Source: Azadirachta indica (lineage: Eukaryota; Streptophyta; Magnoliopsida; Sapindales; Meliaceae). Taken from it: a stretch of 64,000 nucleotides of DNA. Each line of letters starts with the position of its first letter. Position 1 is the first letter of the stretch. Made by a program: the position numbers and the translations under genes. Below the pieces are notes generated by a model. That model searched no databases and had not been told where the DNA came from. It saw only the letters and a program-made list of their open reading frames with translations. The stretch lies in assembly GCA_022749755.1 (NCBI GenBank), contig CM040449.1:16092363-16156362 (forward strand), read 5' to 3'. This document shows, one piece after another, positions 13,301 to 26,616 of this stretch.

Positions 13301-15256
13301 TGCACAAAATTTTTATTTTACAAATATTTGTTTTTAAATTTAATATATTATTATAGTTATTAAAATTAAGAGAGATAAAAAGCTACAATATATAGCTATA
13401 AATATGTAACTATATATTTTGTTTTGTGCTATAAATATGTAAACTTTTAATCATAAAATTTTGTTTTGTGTATATATATATATATATAAGGGACACATGA
13501 GTAAACTTTTAACTTTACACAATTTTTTATTTATTTTATAAATAATTAAACTCTAATGATTGAGATTAAATTTAATATATATAAATAATGTATTATAATT
13601 AATAAATGAGTAAAATATAATTTTAATTATTAAAAATATTTATATTTAATAGTTTATAAATGATATAAGGAAATATGTAAAGTTAACAAAGAATTGATAC
13701 TTTTCATATATATATATATATATATAAATTTTAAATAAAATATTTTTGTTGAACAAAAAAAATAGTTGTATTATTTTATGTTAATGCTATTACATGTTAT
13801 GTTAGAGAAGATGAGTCTTGGTGCTAATTTTTTTTATTTTTTTGGTCTATTTTAATTGAGTATTTTATTTTTTATTTTTCTCATTTTAATTATATGTTTT
13901 ATTTTATGCAAAAAAAAAAAAAAATTTTAAAAGATAAGATTTACTATTTTTAGCTCTAAATTCAATTTTAACCGTAAAAAATATTTAAATTTAACGGTTC
14001 ACAAATAATATAAAAATATGTATAAAATATAATAATACTTATCTGTCCTCGTATATATACATATAGAGGTTTATATATGAAAACTTCCCTAATTTGTCGA
14101 ACAAAAATTTAAAGAAATACATTGATAAGAATTAAAGAATAGTATTTTGTACAAATCTATAATTTAAAAGTACAAACATATATAAGATATAAAAAATATA
14201 TATGTATTTATTATTAAAAAGTACAAGATATAGAATTTAAAAATATATATGTATTTTAAATAAATAATGTTATTTATTTATTTTTTTATAAAATATTTAT
14301 GCAGTTTTAACATGAGGTCTGAAATATAAACTAGGATTGAAATTATTTTTTATTTTTAAATATTTATTTATTTTTTTAAAAAAAGAGTAAGTGAGTCAAT
14401 GCAAGGCAAGGAGGTCAAAGATATACAGAGACAGTCTTTTAGAGAATTTATTACTCCTATCTAACCAATAACTTTTAGTCACTTTTTTATTTTTACAAAG
14501 TTTTAAATAACCCATTTATAATTATTTATCTGTTTATTTTTATAATTATTTTGAATAAGTATATTTATTTGTAAGTTTAAATAAATTATATGTTATTTTT
14601 TGTCAATTATCATCATCAATAAAATATAATAAAATTATATATTTTTAATTTATTTGAATTAAATTTAAAATTTTTTAATCATTTAATTAAATTCTATTAT
14701 ACAATAAATCATGTTGAATTAAAAAACTTCCAATTTATTTAGCAACATATCATATATAAACTTAGTCAAAATTGTTCAATCGGATATACTCAACAACCCT
14801 AATGAATAAAATTTATCCGAATATTTATAAAATTAAGTAAAACTTTTTAAGGGTTTACTGTTTTTAATTTTAAATTTTTAAGTTTTAATTCAATATTTTT
14901 TATAAATGAGGTGAAATAAAAAACAAAAATTATTTATAATATTGTAGGTGTACTGTGGTCCAAATTTAAATTGATGGGTTATTTTCACACTGACTTATGG
15001 TTATGGGTCAATTTTTTTTTTTTTAACTCCCTAACGCCTACACTATTTATCTATTTATTTGACAAGTGGCATACTTCTTGTAACTGACACGTGGCTAAAT
15101 GGGTATATACATTTAAAAAATGGAATAAATGTTCATAAAATGAATATCCTAATTAGATCATCATTTGGTTCTTCTAAAAATTGATAGAATTTTATTTTGT
15201 AATCATTATTTGCCTCTATTTTCAAACACCTTACAATATTGAACAACATTAAAAAA

Positions 15257-15287
<31 letters not shown>

Positions 15288-15300
15288 TAATTTTATAAAT
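13300..15300. other. AT-rich intergenic DNA with microsatellites
   Basis: No open frame of note. Simple repeats occur at 13,470-13,489 (TA), 13,706-13,727 (TA) and 15,258-15,285 (AAT). Nothing else is recognised. Confidence 0.65.
15258..15285. repeat. (AAT)n microsatellite
   Basis: About nine AAT/ATA units in intergenic DNA, just downstream of the possible minus-strand small transcription unit. Confidence 0.85.
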
Positions 15301-15719
15301 AACTAGTTAGTAGTACTAAACTGATAAAAATCTCTTCCGATGATATAAAGAAGATGAAATTTGTATATCTAAATACAATAAAATGAAATAAAATTGTAAT
15401 TGATATTTAAGAAAAGAGAAAGGAGAACGAGAGAAAGAGATGAGAAAGAGAGTATAATTCACGGGGAAATGAACATGGTTTGAAAAGAAATTGTACACTT
15501 TACCCAACAATAGTAGTTCTCGACAACAGAGTTTACACGACGGAACATTTTCACGACAAAAGATGAAAACCCAGATGATCAACACTATCTATGTACAATT
15601 GCAGCAATAACAGTTTTCCATCTTCATTATTCAAAACAGCACCAAACAAACGAAAACCAACCAAATAAATAAAAATTTGACAGAATTTGAGAAGTGAGCA
15701 CTGCTTAAATTTACTTATT

Positions 15720-15990
15720 CTCCATCCCCAACCGAGGTGTGTCGGCACCGGCGGCCTCCCGGGGCGGCCGCTGTACAATACGGTGGTCGGGGTTGCCGGA
15801 GGAAGGAGGTCAAGGAGGCTTGTATTGTTTTGAAACTGAGAGCATTAGAGAAAAGGTGTAGTAGTGAGTGGAGCAGATAAGGACGGCACTTTCTTCTTTA
15901 AAGAACATGTAAAGAGAGAAAGAAAGAAAGACACAATGAAATTACATGCCTTCCCCCCGGGCTTCCTTATAAATATATATATATATATTA
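15720..15990 (-). other. Possible small minus-strand transcription unit, unrecognised
   Basis: On minus there is a TATA-like TTTATAAGG near 15,965-15,975, a pyrimidine-rich leader, and an ATG at 15,843-15,845 opening an 11-codon frame (MLSVSKQYKPP) that ends in TGA. The same frame then continues without a further stop for 32 codons (containing GNPDHRIVQRPPREAAG and ending GMENK) to a TAA near 15,720. This stretch is far richer in GC than its surroundings. The picture fits a small gene interrupted by one stop, or a coding-like accident. I do not recognise any peptide family. The transcript and its start are inferences. Confidence 0.3.
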
Positions 15991-16084
15991 TATAATTATG
16001 TACATAGTGCTTGCTATTCATCCTCTTCATTAAATTATGTATGTTGCCAACAACCCCTAGGTCCCCAAGTTGTCATAGTTTTAT

Positions 16085-16630
16085 AATTAAGGATATAGTT
16101 TGTCCATTTATCGTTTTGTATAAAATGACGAAATTACCATTATGATATTGAATTCTAATAATGTGATAATGCGGTAGTTCGTGACCTAATACTAAAGGGT
16201 ATTTTAGTCATTTCAATTAAGAACTTGATGGATCAATTTTGTTCTTAAATCTTATATTTTTTTTAATCAAAAATATAATTTGACCATAAGAAACGACAAA
16301 ATTATCACTACAATATTAAATTTTGATAATATAGTATAAAAAAAGATCAATTACCTTATTTTACACTTTTTTACTTTTATCCGTTTCTCATAACGCAATA
16401 TTATGCAACTTAATACTAAAAGATATTATAATTATTTCAATTAAGGACTTATTTGATATATATATAAATGGATTTTTTCTTCAATATTCTTACAATTGAG
16501 GATATAATTTGTTCATTTGTATCATTAAATTGAACATATTACTATTACAATTTTGATTTTGGACCATTTAGTATCACATTAAATAACTTAAAAGTAAAGG
16601 GTATTTTAGTTATTTCAATTGAATTGGGTT
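16085..16630. repeat. Three diverged direct repeat units
   Basis: Units at about 16,085-16,240, 16,265-16,450 and 16,500-16,625 share the order GGATATA(A/G)TTTG, an ATTACNAT-type stretch, CTTAATACTAAA or a variant, and the closing ATTTCAATTAAGGACTT-like run. Spacing is about 190-230 bp. The units differ by many substitutions. No coding potential is seen. They resemble an old local tandem array of unknown origin. Confidence 0.55.
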
Positions 16631-19600
16631 GCCAATAGTGAGACTTATGTGTTGTTAAAAAGAAACCATTATCTTTATATACAAATAAGTAAACAATGGA
16701 GGACCCGATTGTTATTATCTCATTAAATTATATTCGCTAGACGCTCAAGGACGGTTGAGAAAGTGTGTAATGGAATCATTTGGTTAAAAAGAATTTTGTA
16801 TTGCCTCTGGTACTTTTTCCTCTTTACTTAGAGCCTAAGCAGGAGATTTTCTTAATAAATTTTTTTTATAATAAGTAATTTATATATATAAAATAACTTT
16901 CAATGTTTAGGCAGATTTAAATAATGAAAAGATTTAAATAATTATGTACTGCAATATATATTATAAACTTTATGTAAATAAGACAATGTTATTAAAAGTA
17001 TTATCCGTCGTTATAAAAGTACCGATAAAATGTTTATTTCAGTAAGTTTAAAATATGTAAATGAATTTTTAGAATTATACTAATCACGTGATATTGTGCA
17101 ATAATATCCCTTATCATAATTTTAATAATTTAATTACTTGTTATGTTTAATCATTGTACCTAATTTATGAAGTATATTTATATATTTTTATGAGTGCAAT
17201 TAAATAATATCTCGTGAATAATGTTGGTGTTTTATTATTGATCACAATAGAATAGTGTATAATAATAAGCAATCTAATTTTGGGTTAGTTTGGAATAAAT
17301 TTTTAAATAAAAATTTTTAAAATAGATATTTTACAAATATAAATTTACGAATTAAAGATTGTTGGATTCCTAAATACAATTCAATGTACATTTTAATGTT
17401 AGTGGTTTAAAAATTATCTATTTAACTCATAATCTGTTAAATAGGTTACATTTAGACTAAGTATTGGCATCTTTCTATTGCTCATTTTTTAAAATTAAAA
17501 CCATACCAAACAGATAGATTAAGAAATATTTACAGTTTAATCATACCGATGATGACCTATTATAATAACGTTACTAGCATTAAATTATAGTTTAATGAGT
17601 AATTTTCAAATTATTACAATTAAAATGTATAAATTGCAATGCTTTAAAATTGATTAGTCCTTTTCTCTATCTTTTAACAAAACTTTTTCAATTGTTTTTA
17701 TTACAAATACCTTCTACTCAAATTTGCATAATTATTTTAATGGATAAAATTTTAAAGTAACATATTATAAAATAAATGAGTAAAAATTTTACTCATGATA
17801 AGAATATTTTAGACAATTTAATGATTTAAAAAAACTCAAAATATTTGCTTACAGAAGCACAAAATTTGAGATTTTTTTAACAGAAGTAAAATAACATTTT
17901 AATCTTTTAAAAACTCTTCTTTATTAAAAATAAAATAATACAAAAAAATTGAAAAGTGTTTTTAATATTAAAAAAAATCTTTTTGACTAGTAAAAAAGAA
18001 TCAAATAGACACTTACCAAATTACATATATTTATATATAATTATTTTTAATAAATATTATTTAATAATTTTTTTAGGGCCTAGTTTTGTATAATAATTGG
18101 TATCTCTTAAAGTGTTCAAAGGGCCATCTAATTGTCACACAAGTTGTAGATTCTCATACATAAGAGAAGATTATGGGCCAAACAAAGACTCAACCAACCC
18201 ATCTAGATTAAGACAAAATTTCTTAACTAGGAAAGTTGGTGGAGCACTAAATCCTAACACCAAATCTCAAGGATTGATTCTAAAAATAAAATTGTGGTTG
18301 TAAAAGAATTTGGTTTTTGAAATTGGACTCACACTCACATAGTGCTCACAACTTCTATCTTATCTTTTTATAATATATCTACATAAATTATTACAAATTG
18401 CATGCCTAATGAGCCAAAAGTTTGTTCTATAATTCATTTCAAAAAATTATTTTAGGTATATTCAAATATAAATATATAATATTATATATTTATAATTATT
18501 ATATTTTTATTCAAACTTAAGAATTTTCATATTAAAATATCAACAATTTAACAATTTATTGTATAATAAAATTAGTTTTAACTATAAAATTAATTATAGT
18601 TCGTGATTAACTTGTATATTAAGAACTAAAATTAGAATTATCAAATAAATATAACTAGTTGTATATGTTCATGAAAGTTTGTGCCTAATTGATTAAAAAT
18701 TAATTTTTCTAATTATAATAGTATAATTATTTTCTTATTTTCTCATTAAATCGTATTGATATGTGACTAATGTCCGATATTATTTGGAGCATGTTTTGTA
18801 AATTCTTTTTTTTATTTGTGATTATATTTAGTTAATGAGTTATTTTGATGCAACTATAATAATAGTATGATGTTTGGACAAGTATGGCCCATTGTATATG
18901 ATTACAACTCATAATAAGATAAATCATTTTAGTCTTTTTATACAAGAAAAGGTCCCTACTAGATTGAAAAAAATGACAAGATATAATTCAATCGATTTAG
19001 TCCCATTTGGGTTTGTAGTCTATTAAATATTGTTGCTTGGGTTAGATTTATAAATTGAAAAAATATTAGTTCAATTTTACATTGAAAATCAATAACAATT
19101 GAATTAAAATTTAAAAAATTATATAAAAATTAAAAATTAAAAATTTTCAACATTTTATCTAGCATTTTTATTTATAAATGTTAAAAATTCAAAGTTTATT
19201 GTTTATCTTGAAATATGTACTAAAAGTTATCAAAATTAAACCAAATTAAAAATAAAATTGTATTAAAATCAATAGAACCGACTTAAATGCAATTTATAAA
19301 AACTTGTTTTATTTTAAATAGTATGAAATACTTTTTAAAATATTAAAAATATACTTAAATATTTTTAAAATGTAAAAAATATAAAAAAATATTAAATTAT
19401 AAATGAATTAGTATAAAATAATTATTAAAATAATTAATCGGATTATAAACAAATTACCATGTCAGTTCATTTGGAATCAAAATTGATAAAATAATTAATC
19501 ATATCATATTATTATAACTTATGAATTAATTACGTTTAAGTGAATCTCAACACGGGAACTAGTGTTCGAGTTAAGTTGGAGGGTTGCGTAAAATTCTTAA

Positions 19601-20860
19601 CCCTAATGAGCGTTAATATTATAGGTTGGCAAAAAAAATACTTTTAAAGTAGTAATTTAGTAAATGTGACTAAAATAAAAATAAATAATAATGATATTTG
19701 CACATCACTCTTTCAAAGTTTGTAGAAATCACATATAAATGAAAAGTTTATAAAAATTTACTGAAACCTCTCTTACTACAATAATTCCATTCTGTTGACT
19801 GTTAATTGATCGGTAAAAAAGGGTGATTTAGTAATTCATGGAAACTTTACTTTTTCTAGGTAAATTTTTTTTTACTTTATCCTTATTTAAAGTTTTATCT
19901 TAATTAAATACCTTCAATCTCAATTTTACAAATCACAATCGCTTGTCACACTAGACCAAAACACAACCAATGATGACAGCCTTGGCAACCACCCAACATT
20001 GTCAGATATTTCAAAACAAATGGCACCACAATCGCCCTTACCAACTGTCGCTTCTCCAACTCGTTTACCATCGTTGCTTCTCCAACTTGCATGTCGTCAT
20101 TGCTTCTATCGTCATCACCCTAAGCCATTGACCGACCACCACAAGGTAATTGCCTAGCAATCAAATTCTATTAAATTTGATATATTTTTAGATTTTGATT
20201 TGCTTGAAGAAAATAATACTTACAACATTTGAGTTTCACAATGTAAAAACCATGCTAGAAGCATTCAAAAGAGAAAAAACATTATACAATTCTTTAGGTT
20301 AATTTATTAGATATTTATGTATAAAAACAATAAGCATAATGTATTGTTGAAAAGAAAAAGAAAGAAAGAAAGAAAAAAATGAATGAACGATGCTTTTAGG
20401 TTAGAGAAACTCTTTAAAATTTTTTCTAAAGACTTATATTTGATATAGTGTCTCCTTTATTTTTGTTACATCATTTAGTGTTGTCATGTCGCTATTCAAG
20501 ACTGTTTTTATTGACTTTAAATAAATTATTGTTTGAAATAATTTAGGGTAATCAATTATTAATTGTTCTATATTACATATATCATATGTACATCAAAATA
20601 CACAAATTTTGTTTTTTGATTGTCCACTTTTTTTTTATTAATTGCTTGTTATTAGAATAGATTAATTTTATTTAAAAATTTCAAATATAAAAAGTGAAAG
20701 TAAGGATATTTTAAACCTTTTATTGTTTTAAGTTGGTCAAATAACAGTCAAAGGATGAAATTGCTGTTGTGGGAGGTATCTGAAAATGTTTGAAAAATCT
20801 AACAATATATTATTTTTATAAAATTCAGGGGAGATATTGAAAATACTCCTAAAATAAAAA
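16630..20860. other. AT-rich intergenic DNA
   Basis: No convincing gene. A 54-codon ORF with ATG at 19,970 (starting MMTALATTQ) lies in a locally GC-richer patch followed by AAG|GTAATT at about 20,143. It has no recognisable motif. An ORF of 68 codons from 18,097 also lacks motifs. The rest is low-complexity. Confidence 0.6.
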
Positions 20861-20861
20861 A

Positions 20862-21101
20862 ATGAAACCCAATGTTTTGCCGGGCCGTTGCCATTTTGTC
20901 GACCACTCAATCCCTCCTGAGTTTTGGCACGAAAACTCCTCCGAGGACGGCAGCGGTTGCGGCGTTGAAGGCTTCGGCAAGCTTGTTTGGTGGCTGTACA
21001 TTTGTTTTCGTGAGCGATTCGGGTCGTCGAATCGGGTCAAAGGTCAGTGTAAGCTAAACGTGGTAAAACCCCAAGACGTTTTCGACCCTTTAACTGTGTG
21101 A
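20862..21101. other. GC-richer coding-like patch, unrecognised
   Basis: A 240-base patch stands out by GC content from its AT-rich flanks and is open in two plus frames and one minus frame. The plus frame from 20,872 reads Ala/Ser-rich (TKTPPRTAAVAALKASASLF, then FVFVSDSGRRIG) and meets a donor-like AAAG|GTCAGT at about 21,043. It could be a fragment of an exon, a small gene, or an upstream leader of the RDM4-like gene 1.8 kb downstream. I cannot name it. Confidence 0.25.
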
Positions 21102-22933
21102 TGCATTTTCATTGCATTATGATGTGATTGATGCAAGGAAAAAGAATATGAACTCGTGATTGCCTCTGTGCTTCCATAGTTGAACATGGGTTAGGGTTTA
21201 AGCAAAACAGAGAACAGAAGGCTGAAGAGTTTTGACGTTGGTCGAAACGAGCAAAAGCGTGGGGTTAGGTTTGAGATATATAGTGTGTGTGCGGGTGATT
21301 TAGGCCTAGAATTTGGTTAAAATGGGAGCACAAAAAGGTTAATATCTAGACTTTTTTTCTTCTTTCTGAGTTAATTTATTTGTAGAGTTTTCTATTTAAA
21401 CAATTAAAGGAAATAAAAGCAAGGTTAGCCACAACATTGGTTCACTTGGATATATGGGTTCTGTTTTTCTTTATTTATTTGAAATATTAAATCTGTTTAA
21501 GATTCTGGTTCTAGATTATGGGTTTCTCATTTCATATTTTCTTTTTCTTGTTTGCATTGATAATTATTTAACCGAGTTTGATGTGTTTGAGTTCGTTACC
21601 TGATTTCTTTGTTTGATATTTATTGGGTTGCTATTTTTTTCTAAATTCATCGATTTTTAACATTCGATCTTCATAATATTGTCCAAATGCCCTCGGTTGG
21701 TTTGCTTCATGGTAATTATAGTTTTTCAAGCAATGAGAATATATAATTTATTATCTGTCTTATGTTCTTTTATATTGAATGCAATTAAGTTGTATTAAGA
21801 TACATATTTTTGGTAATCACTAGTTGATAGATTCATTTTGGATTGTAATTTCGGCTGTGAAAGTTTAGTAGATGCAGCTATTATTAAGAACAAATTGAGG
21901 TGAATTCAGATCATATTCATTTCAACCTCTTTGTAGATAATTTCATCGATGTAAATTGTGGGGTTCCATTGCACCTGCGAAGTAGAAGTTCCGTGTAGGA
22001 TTTCATCAACTATTGAAAATCTGATGTCATTAGGCAGAAGCTATGTGTGTGTATATAGAGTTCAAATTCATTATATTTTTCTCTTTGGTTCTCTAAAAGT
22101 TCTGTTATCTCAGGAATGCAATATTGAAGTAGTGAGAATTAAATTATTTTATTTCCTGACATTACTCAAAGTTATTTCTTTTTAATGTGGCTTCTTGGAA
22201 TACTTGTCGCCTTCTAACTTTTTACAATCACCACTGCTTAGCCTCTCTTCCTTTGAATTTTGAATCTTAAAATGATTCTGTGATTTTTTTTTTCTTGGTT
22301 TACAGTTTAAATTTTTCAAAAAAAAAAAAAAATGGAATAAAACTTGCCTTTTTTTTTTTTAAAGAAAAATCTTTGTTGGATGCTTAAAAAAATGCAAAAG
22401 AAAGTAAGGAAATGGAACTTTATTGAATCTTATTTATTCTCTGTGCTTGTATTCAGGTATGTTAATTTTAATTGTTAGGATTTCATTGAGTTGGGTGCTT
22501 TAGATTCGATTCTGAAAACAAATTCATTTTTGTTTTGTTTTCTTATATTTTCTTGACACTTAAATAGTATTTTTGCATTGGTGTTCTAGATTTAGAACAA
22601 ATTCGTGCAAAATTATGAATTTTAATTTTGGGAAATGGGACAAGGCCAACATTTCATTTTCAAACTGGGGCCTGTCCCCACTTATGTCCAAATGTGGATG
22701 GGCTGGAGATATTGGGCAAACACATAATTTTAATTGCAAATAAATTTACCAATAGTTATAACAACAGCAGTGACTAATTTGTTAAAATTGATCAAACTCA
22801 GGGACTGATGTGTTAATACGCCATACATGCCCACTGGAGGCACCTTGGAAGCTAACATTAGAAAGTCAGAGCCCTAATTAATTGGCCAACTCAACCAAAA
22901 CCCTAACTCAATACTCTGAACCTGCACTGTTTC

Positions 22934-25900
22934 ATGGCAAGTGAAGGTGAGTGCTCCTCAGCTCCACCAAAACCCACAAACGACAAGCCTGTCATTGTTA
23001 GGGTTAAACGCAAAGCGAGTCAGACACGGCTTGATGCTTTTTGTGAGTTATCCTTTCTTTCATTCTTTGTTTCTTGTTTTATTTTCCCAATAAAATTTGA
23101 AGTTTCATTTCTTGGAAATAAAATGGAGTTTTAATATAGATTATTTTTGGGCATTTATTTTCTAGGGTTAGAAATCAATGAGAGGGCACTAAAGCGACCA
23201 TTTGTGGACTTTGAGAAGCTATCAATCTCTGGTTCTTCTGGAAAAGGTGAATTTCACGAAATTCAATTTTGCTTTTTTTTTTTTTTTCAAAGTCAAACAG
23301 TTTTCAAAGCAATATTTTGTTTGAACTTAATGAAAATTTAAACGTTTTTCGTGGTTATAGCTCTTTTCCCAATTCAGTTGGACGGTCCAACTTAAATTAG
23401 CTCGTTCATTTTCACTATTCAATCTGATAGTCCATTCCAAATTGGAATTTAATATTATTTCATGAATTTTTGCCAAGTGTTACCCACTTTTTAAATATGA
23501 CTCACTCTTTCTTTACCTGGATAATACTGTTTTCTTGATTTGTTGTAGAGGAATTGAAGGCTAGGAAGGTTTTTGTGCAGCATGTGGAGACAGTTAACAC
23601 TTCTGAGGCCACCATTGACGTTGTGCAATCATTTGTGGTCAGTATGGCAGTCTATATCTTGGTTCTTTGACAATGCTATATTTTTTTGCTTGTTAATTTT
23701 ATTTGTATATCCTCAAAGAAGTTGCATGTTTTCTATACAACATTTTGTCCATTTCTTATTGTAATATACTTTAAATGGTACCTTCATTACTGTTTTAATT
23801 ATTGACTTTTCTTTTAGCAGCCTGATTTTGCTGATTTGTTGGATGGTAAAACAAAGAGTGAGGAACGTAGACGTGCATTTAAGAAAGATAATGTAAGTAG
23901 CGCTTCTCTCAACCACTGAACAGGGTTGCCATTTGGAATGACACTACAATTCACCGTAGAAAAGATTTGTAGGGAAACTTAGCTACTATTTTTGTCTAAT
24001 ATGTTGGCAATTTCATATTTACAGAGACAGCATCAGAATTTGTTCAAAGCTAGACAACAACAAGAGGTATGTTACGAGACAAATTTGATATATCAATTGA
24101 TTTGACGAGTCTTGAACTGACCATTTCATGATCATTTAAGGATGTCTTTCTTGTTTGGGGAAAAACTCAAGTTGTTTTTAGCATGCTCTGAATCTATGTA
24201 TAGGGACATTTTAGTTGGAACATCTGTGGGATAGATGCCCTTGCATTATTTCTTAATCTTGTGGTGCTTACTGCCCCTACATTTGTGGGTTAATCCTTCA
24301 TCATTTTTTGATTAATTACTCTTAGGAATCTTCTTTAGTAGCATTTTGCTTTTCATACAATCACTGTCATTCCTATAAGAAATGCCTATTTATTTGCTTC
24401 TTTTCATTATAATGATGCGATTGGTTGTTAAATGATTTGTCCGTTTGTTATGCTGTGATGGTGTGGATTTTAATGGGAGTCACCTCTGATAATCTTGTTT
24501 TGAAATAGCATATTGCATTACAATTGAAATCCTTGCATGTAGAGATAGGTGACATAAATGTTAGCTTGTTAATCTGATTACTTTCATTATGGAATTTATT
24601 TTGTCGAACTTTGGTCGATTTGAAATGAGCATACTGAAAATTTTAGTTGATCGTAATGTCAGATAGGAAATAATAGAAGAGATACGAAAGATTAGAAATT
24701 GGGGATTCAAGAGAGGAGAGACAGATATCAAACAGGGGAAATACAGATAATAAGACAGAAAAGAACAAGAAGTAGACTTGACAGAACAAGGGAAATAAAT
24801 AGAGGGAGAGTGATGAAAATCAAGAATTAAGTTTTAGGGATATTTTATTAAGGAATTGATGTTGATTTGAGTAAGTTGGATAAATCATTTGAATGAGATT
24901 TATATTATGTGAAATACTTATTGCTTTTCTGGAAAACTTTAATTCTTTTTCTTTGTCCTTCGACAGGTGTTGGCAAAAAATGCTCGCTTTGAACAGATAT
25001 GGAGGAGCAGAAAGAGAAACAAAGAGGAAAGACAGGATAACGCATTACGTGAAATGTGTCAATTCTATGATGTTGTTCGTGTTGATGATGAAGAAAGGTC
25101 CAATGAGGTGCAAAAGCAGGGGTAAGTTTTGTTGTCATGAAATTCATTCGTTTGTGTTATACTTGCCAATGGTGAAAATTATTTAGTCCCCATCTATTTT
25201 TGGCAGAGATATATCTTTGGAAGATCAAAGATTGTTGTCTAGTTATCTGCCTATACTGAGAGAGTTTCTACCAGATGCTGTTGCAGAAATTGAATCTGAT
25301 ATGCGTGCTTATATGTCCAAACAAGGTTGGCTTTCCACTTTGTTTCATTGAAGAACATAGTTTACTTAATACATTTATTTTGTTCTTTAGCTACCTCCTC
25401 GAATTATTTTAAGATTGCCTATATAAACAAATGAAGCCATAGAGAAAAGTTGATTTCATTAGTTTTGGGGGACTAGAAACTGGACGACCTTTAGGTTCTC
25501 CCCTAAAACAACCTTCATTTTTTAACCCATTTTTGAACAAGTAAAAGAAATAAATAAAAAAGATTGAAAACTTCTTTTATAGTTTTAAGAGTTGTAAAAG
25601 AGTGTGTGAAATTGCTTCGAAAAGTTGCAAAAGAAACCTGAAAATGAACCATCAAAAGGATTCCCTTTCTAAAAGTAAGAATGAAAGAACTCTAAATAAT
25701 AAACTTATTTAGGTTGAGAGAAATAGATGAATCGGGCAAGACTGAAAAAATTGGATAATCAGTAATCTAATGATTCATGAATTGTTTATTGAAATTCCAT
25801 TAGTGGATTGGACAAATTTCTCTGTAGCCAAAAAAAAAAAAAAAAAAAAAAAAACTGGAAGATGTGACTAATAGAACAAGCATAATTATTTAAATCAAAT

Positions 25901-26616
25901 TGATAAAATTGAAAGAGAAGAAAAAGGGGGTGCTAACTCAAGAAATAAATAGTAGTCAAACAATACTACTTTTATTCCTGGCTGCTTCTTGATGCATAAC
26001 TTGTGCATTTTTTGTCATTTGCAGATGACTATGTATATGACTACTATACTGTAAATGATGACATGAATGTTGATGACAAAGATGCTTTGCATCCATTCCC
26101 TCTGTAAGTGTTGTTTGTCATGTATTTGTTAGCTGCACCCTCTTTTTGGATCTTTTGAAGTTGATAGATTATCTTGTTCAGGATCCAAGTTGATGATGAG
26201 GATTTTTATGATGGACCTGATGAATCAGAATATGACAGTGAAGATTCAAATGGTATTGTAACATTCAGTCCCTTCTCATCTTTTTCTCTTCAAAACTGGA
26301 AATGCCCCTAGCTGATTTTCTGCATCTTTTGTTGTTCTCAGCTGAAGATAACCCAAGAAATGATTATCCAGATGAGATGTCTGACGAGGAAGAGGAGGAA
26401 GAAGAAGAAGAAGAAGAGGAAGGAGTGGAGAGTGAGGCCTCTGACAAATCAGATAAAAATGAGAGTAGTAGTAGTACTGCTTCAAGGGATGTAGACCAGA
26501 TTCATGAAGATGAGCTTTATTATGATGATTTCGACAATGACGATGTTGACTCTGATTTCTATAATGATGAAGTGGATGACGATGATGGTGAGGATTGGAG
26601 ATGGTCTTATCGTTGA
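22934..26616 (+). CDS. RDM4: RDM4/DMS4-like protein, IWR1 family (10 exons)
   Basis: Exons fitting GT-AG and one frame: 22934-23042, 23166-23246, 23549-23637, 23821-23892, 24025-24066, 24967-25121, 25207-25325, 26025-26103, 26182-26252 and 26342-26616 (1,092 nt, 363 aa plus stop). The N-terminus has the family signature PVIVRVKRKASQTRLDAFW then LEINERALKRPFVDFEKLS. The middle has the IWR1-type block (ARFEQIWRSRK, CQFYDVVRVDDEE). The tail is strongly acidic with a run of glutamates and ends WRWSYR. Known family role: yeast Iwr1 guides RNA polymerase II import; Arabidopsis RDM4/DMS4 binds Pol II and Pol V and is needed for RNA-directed DNA methylation and development. Exon 4 has a NAGNAG acceptor (TTAGCAG), allowing one extra Gln. 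Length is close to that of the Arabidopsis protein. No break is seen. The start follows from the family N-terminus. Confidence 0.93.
25830..25854. repeat. Poly(A) run in intron 7 of the RDM4-like gene
   Basis: About 25 consecutive A residues lie within the 699-base intron between 25,326 and 26,024. It is a simple homopolymer, possibly the tail of an old retroposed insertion, but no matching element body was recognised. Confidence 0.8.

Noticed and set aside
19970..20135. 54-codon ORF as a gene
   Set aside because: No motif, no clear promoter and low-complexity His/Leu/Ser reading; mentioned only within the intergenic entry.
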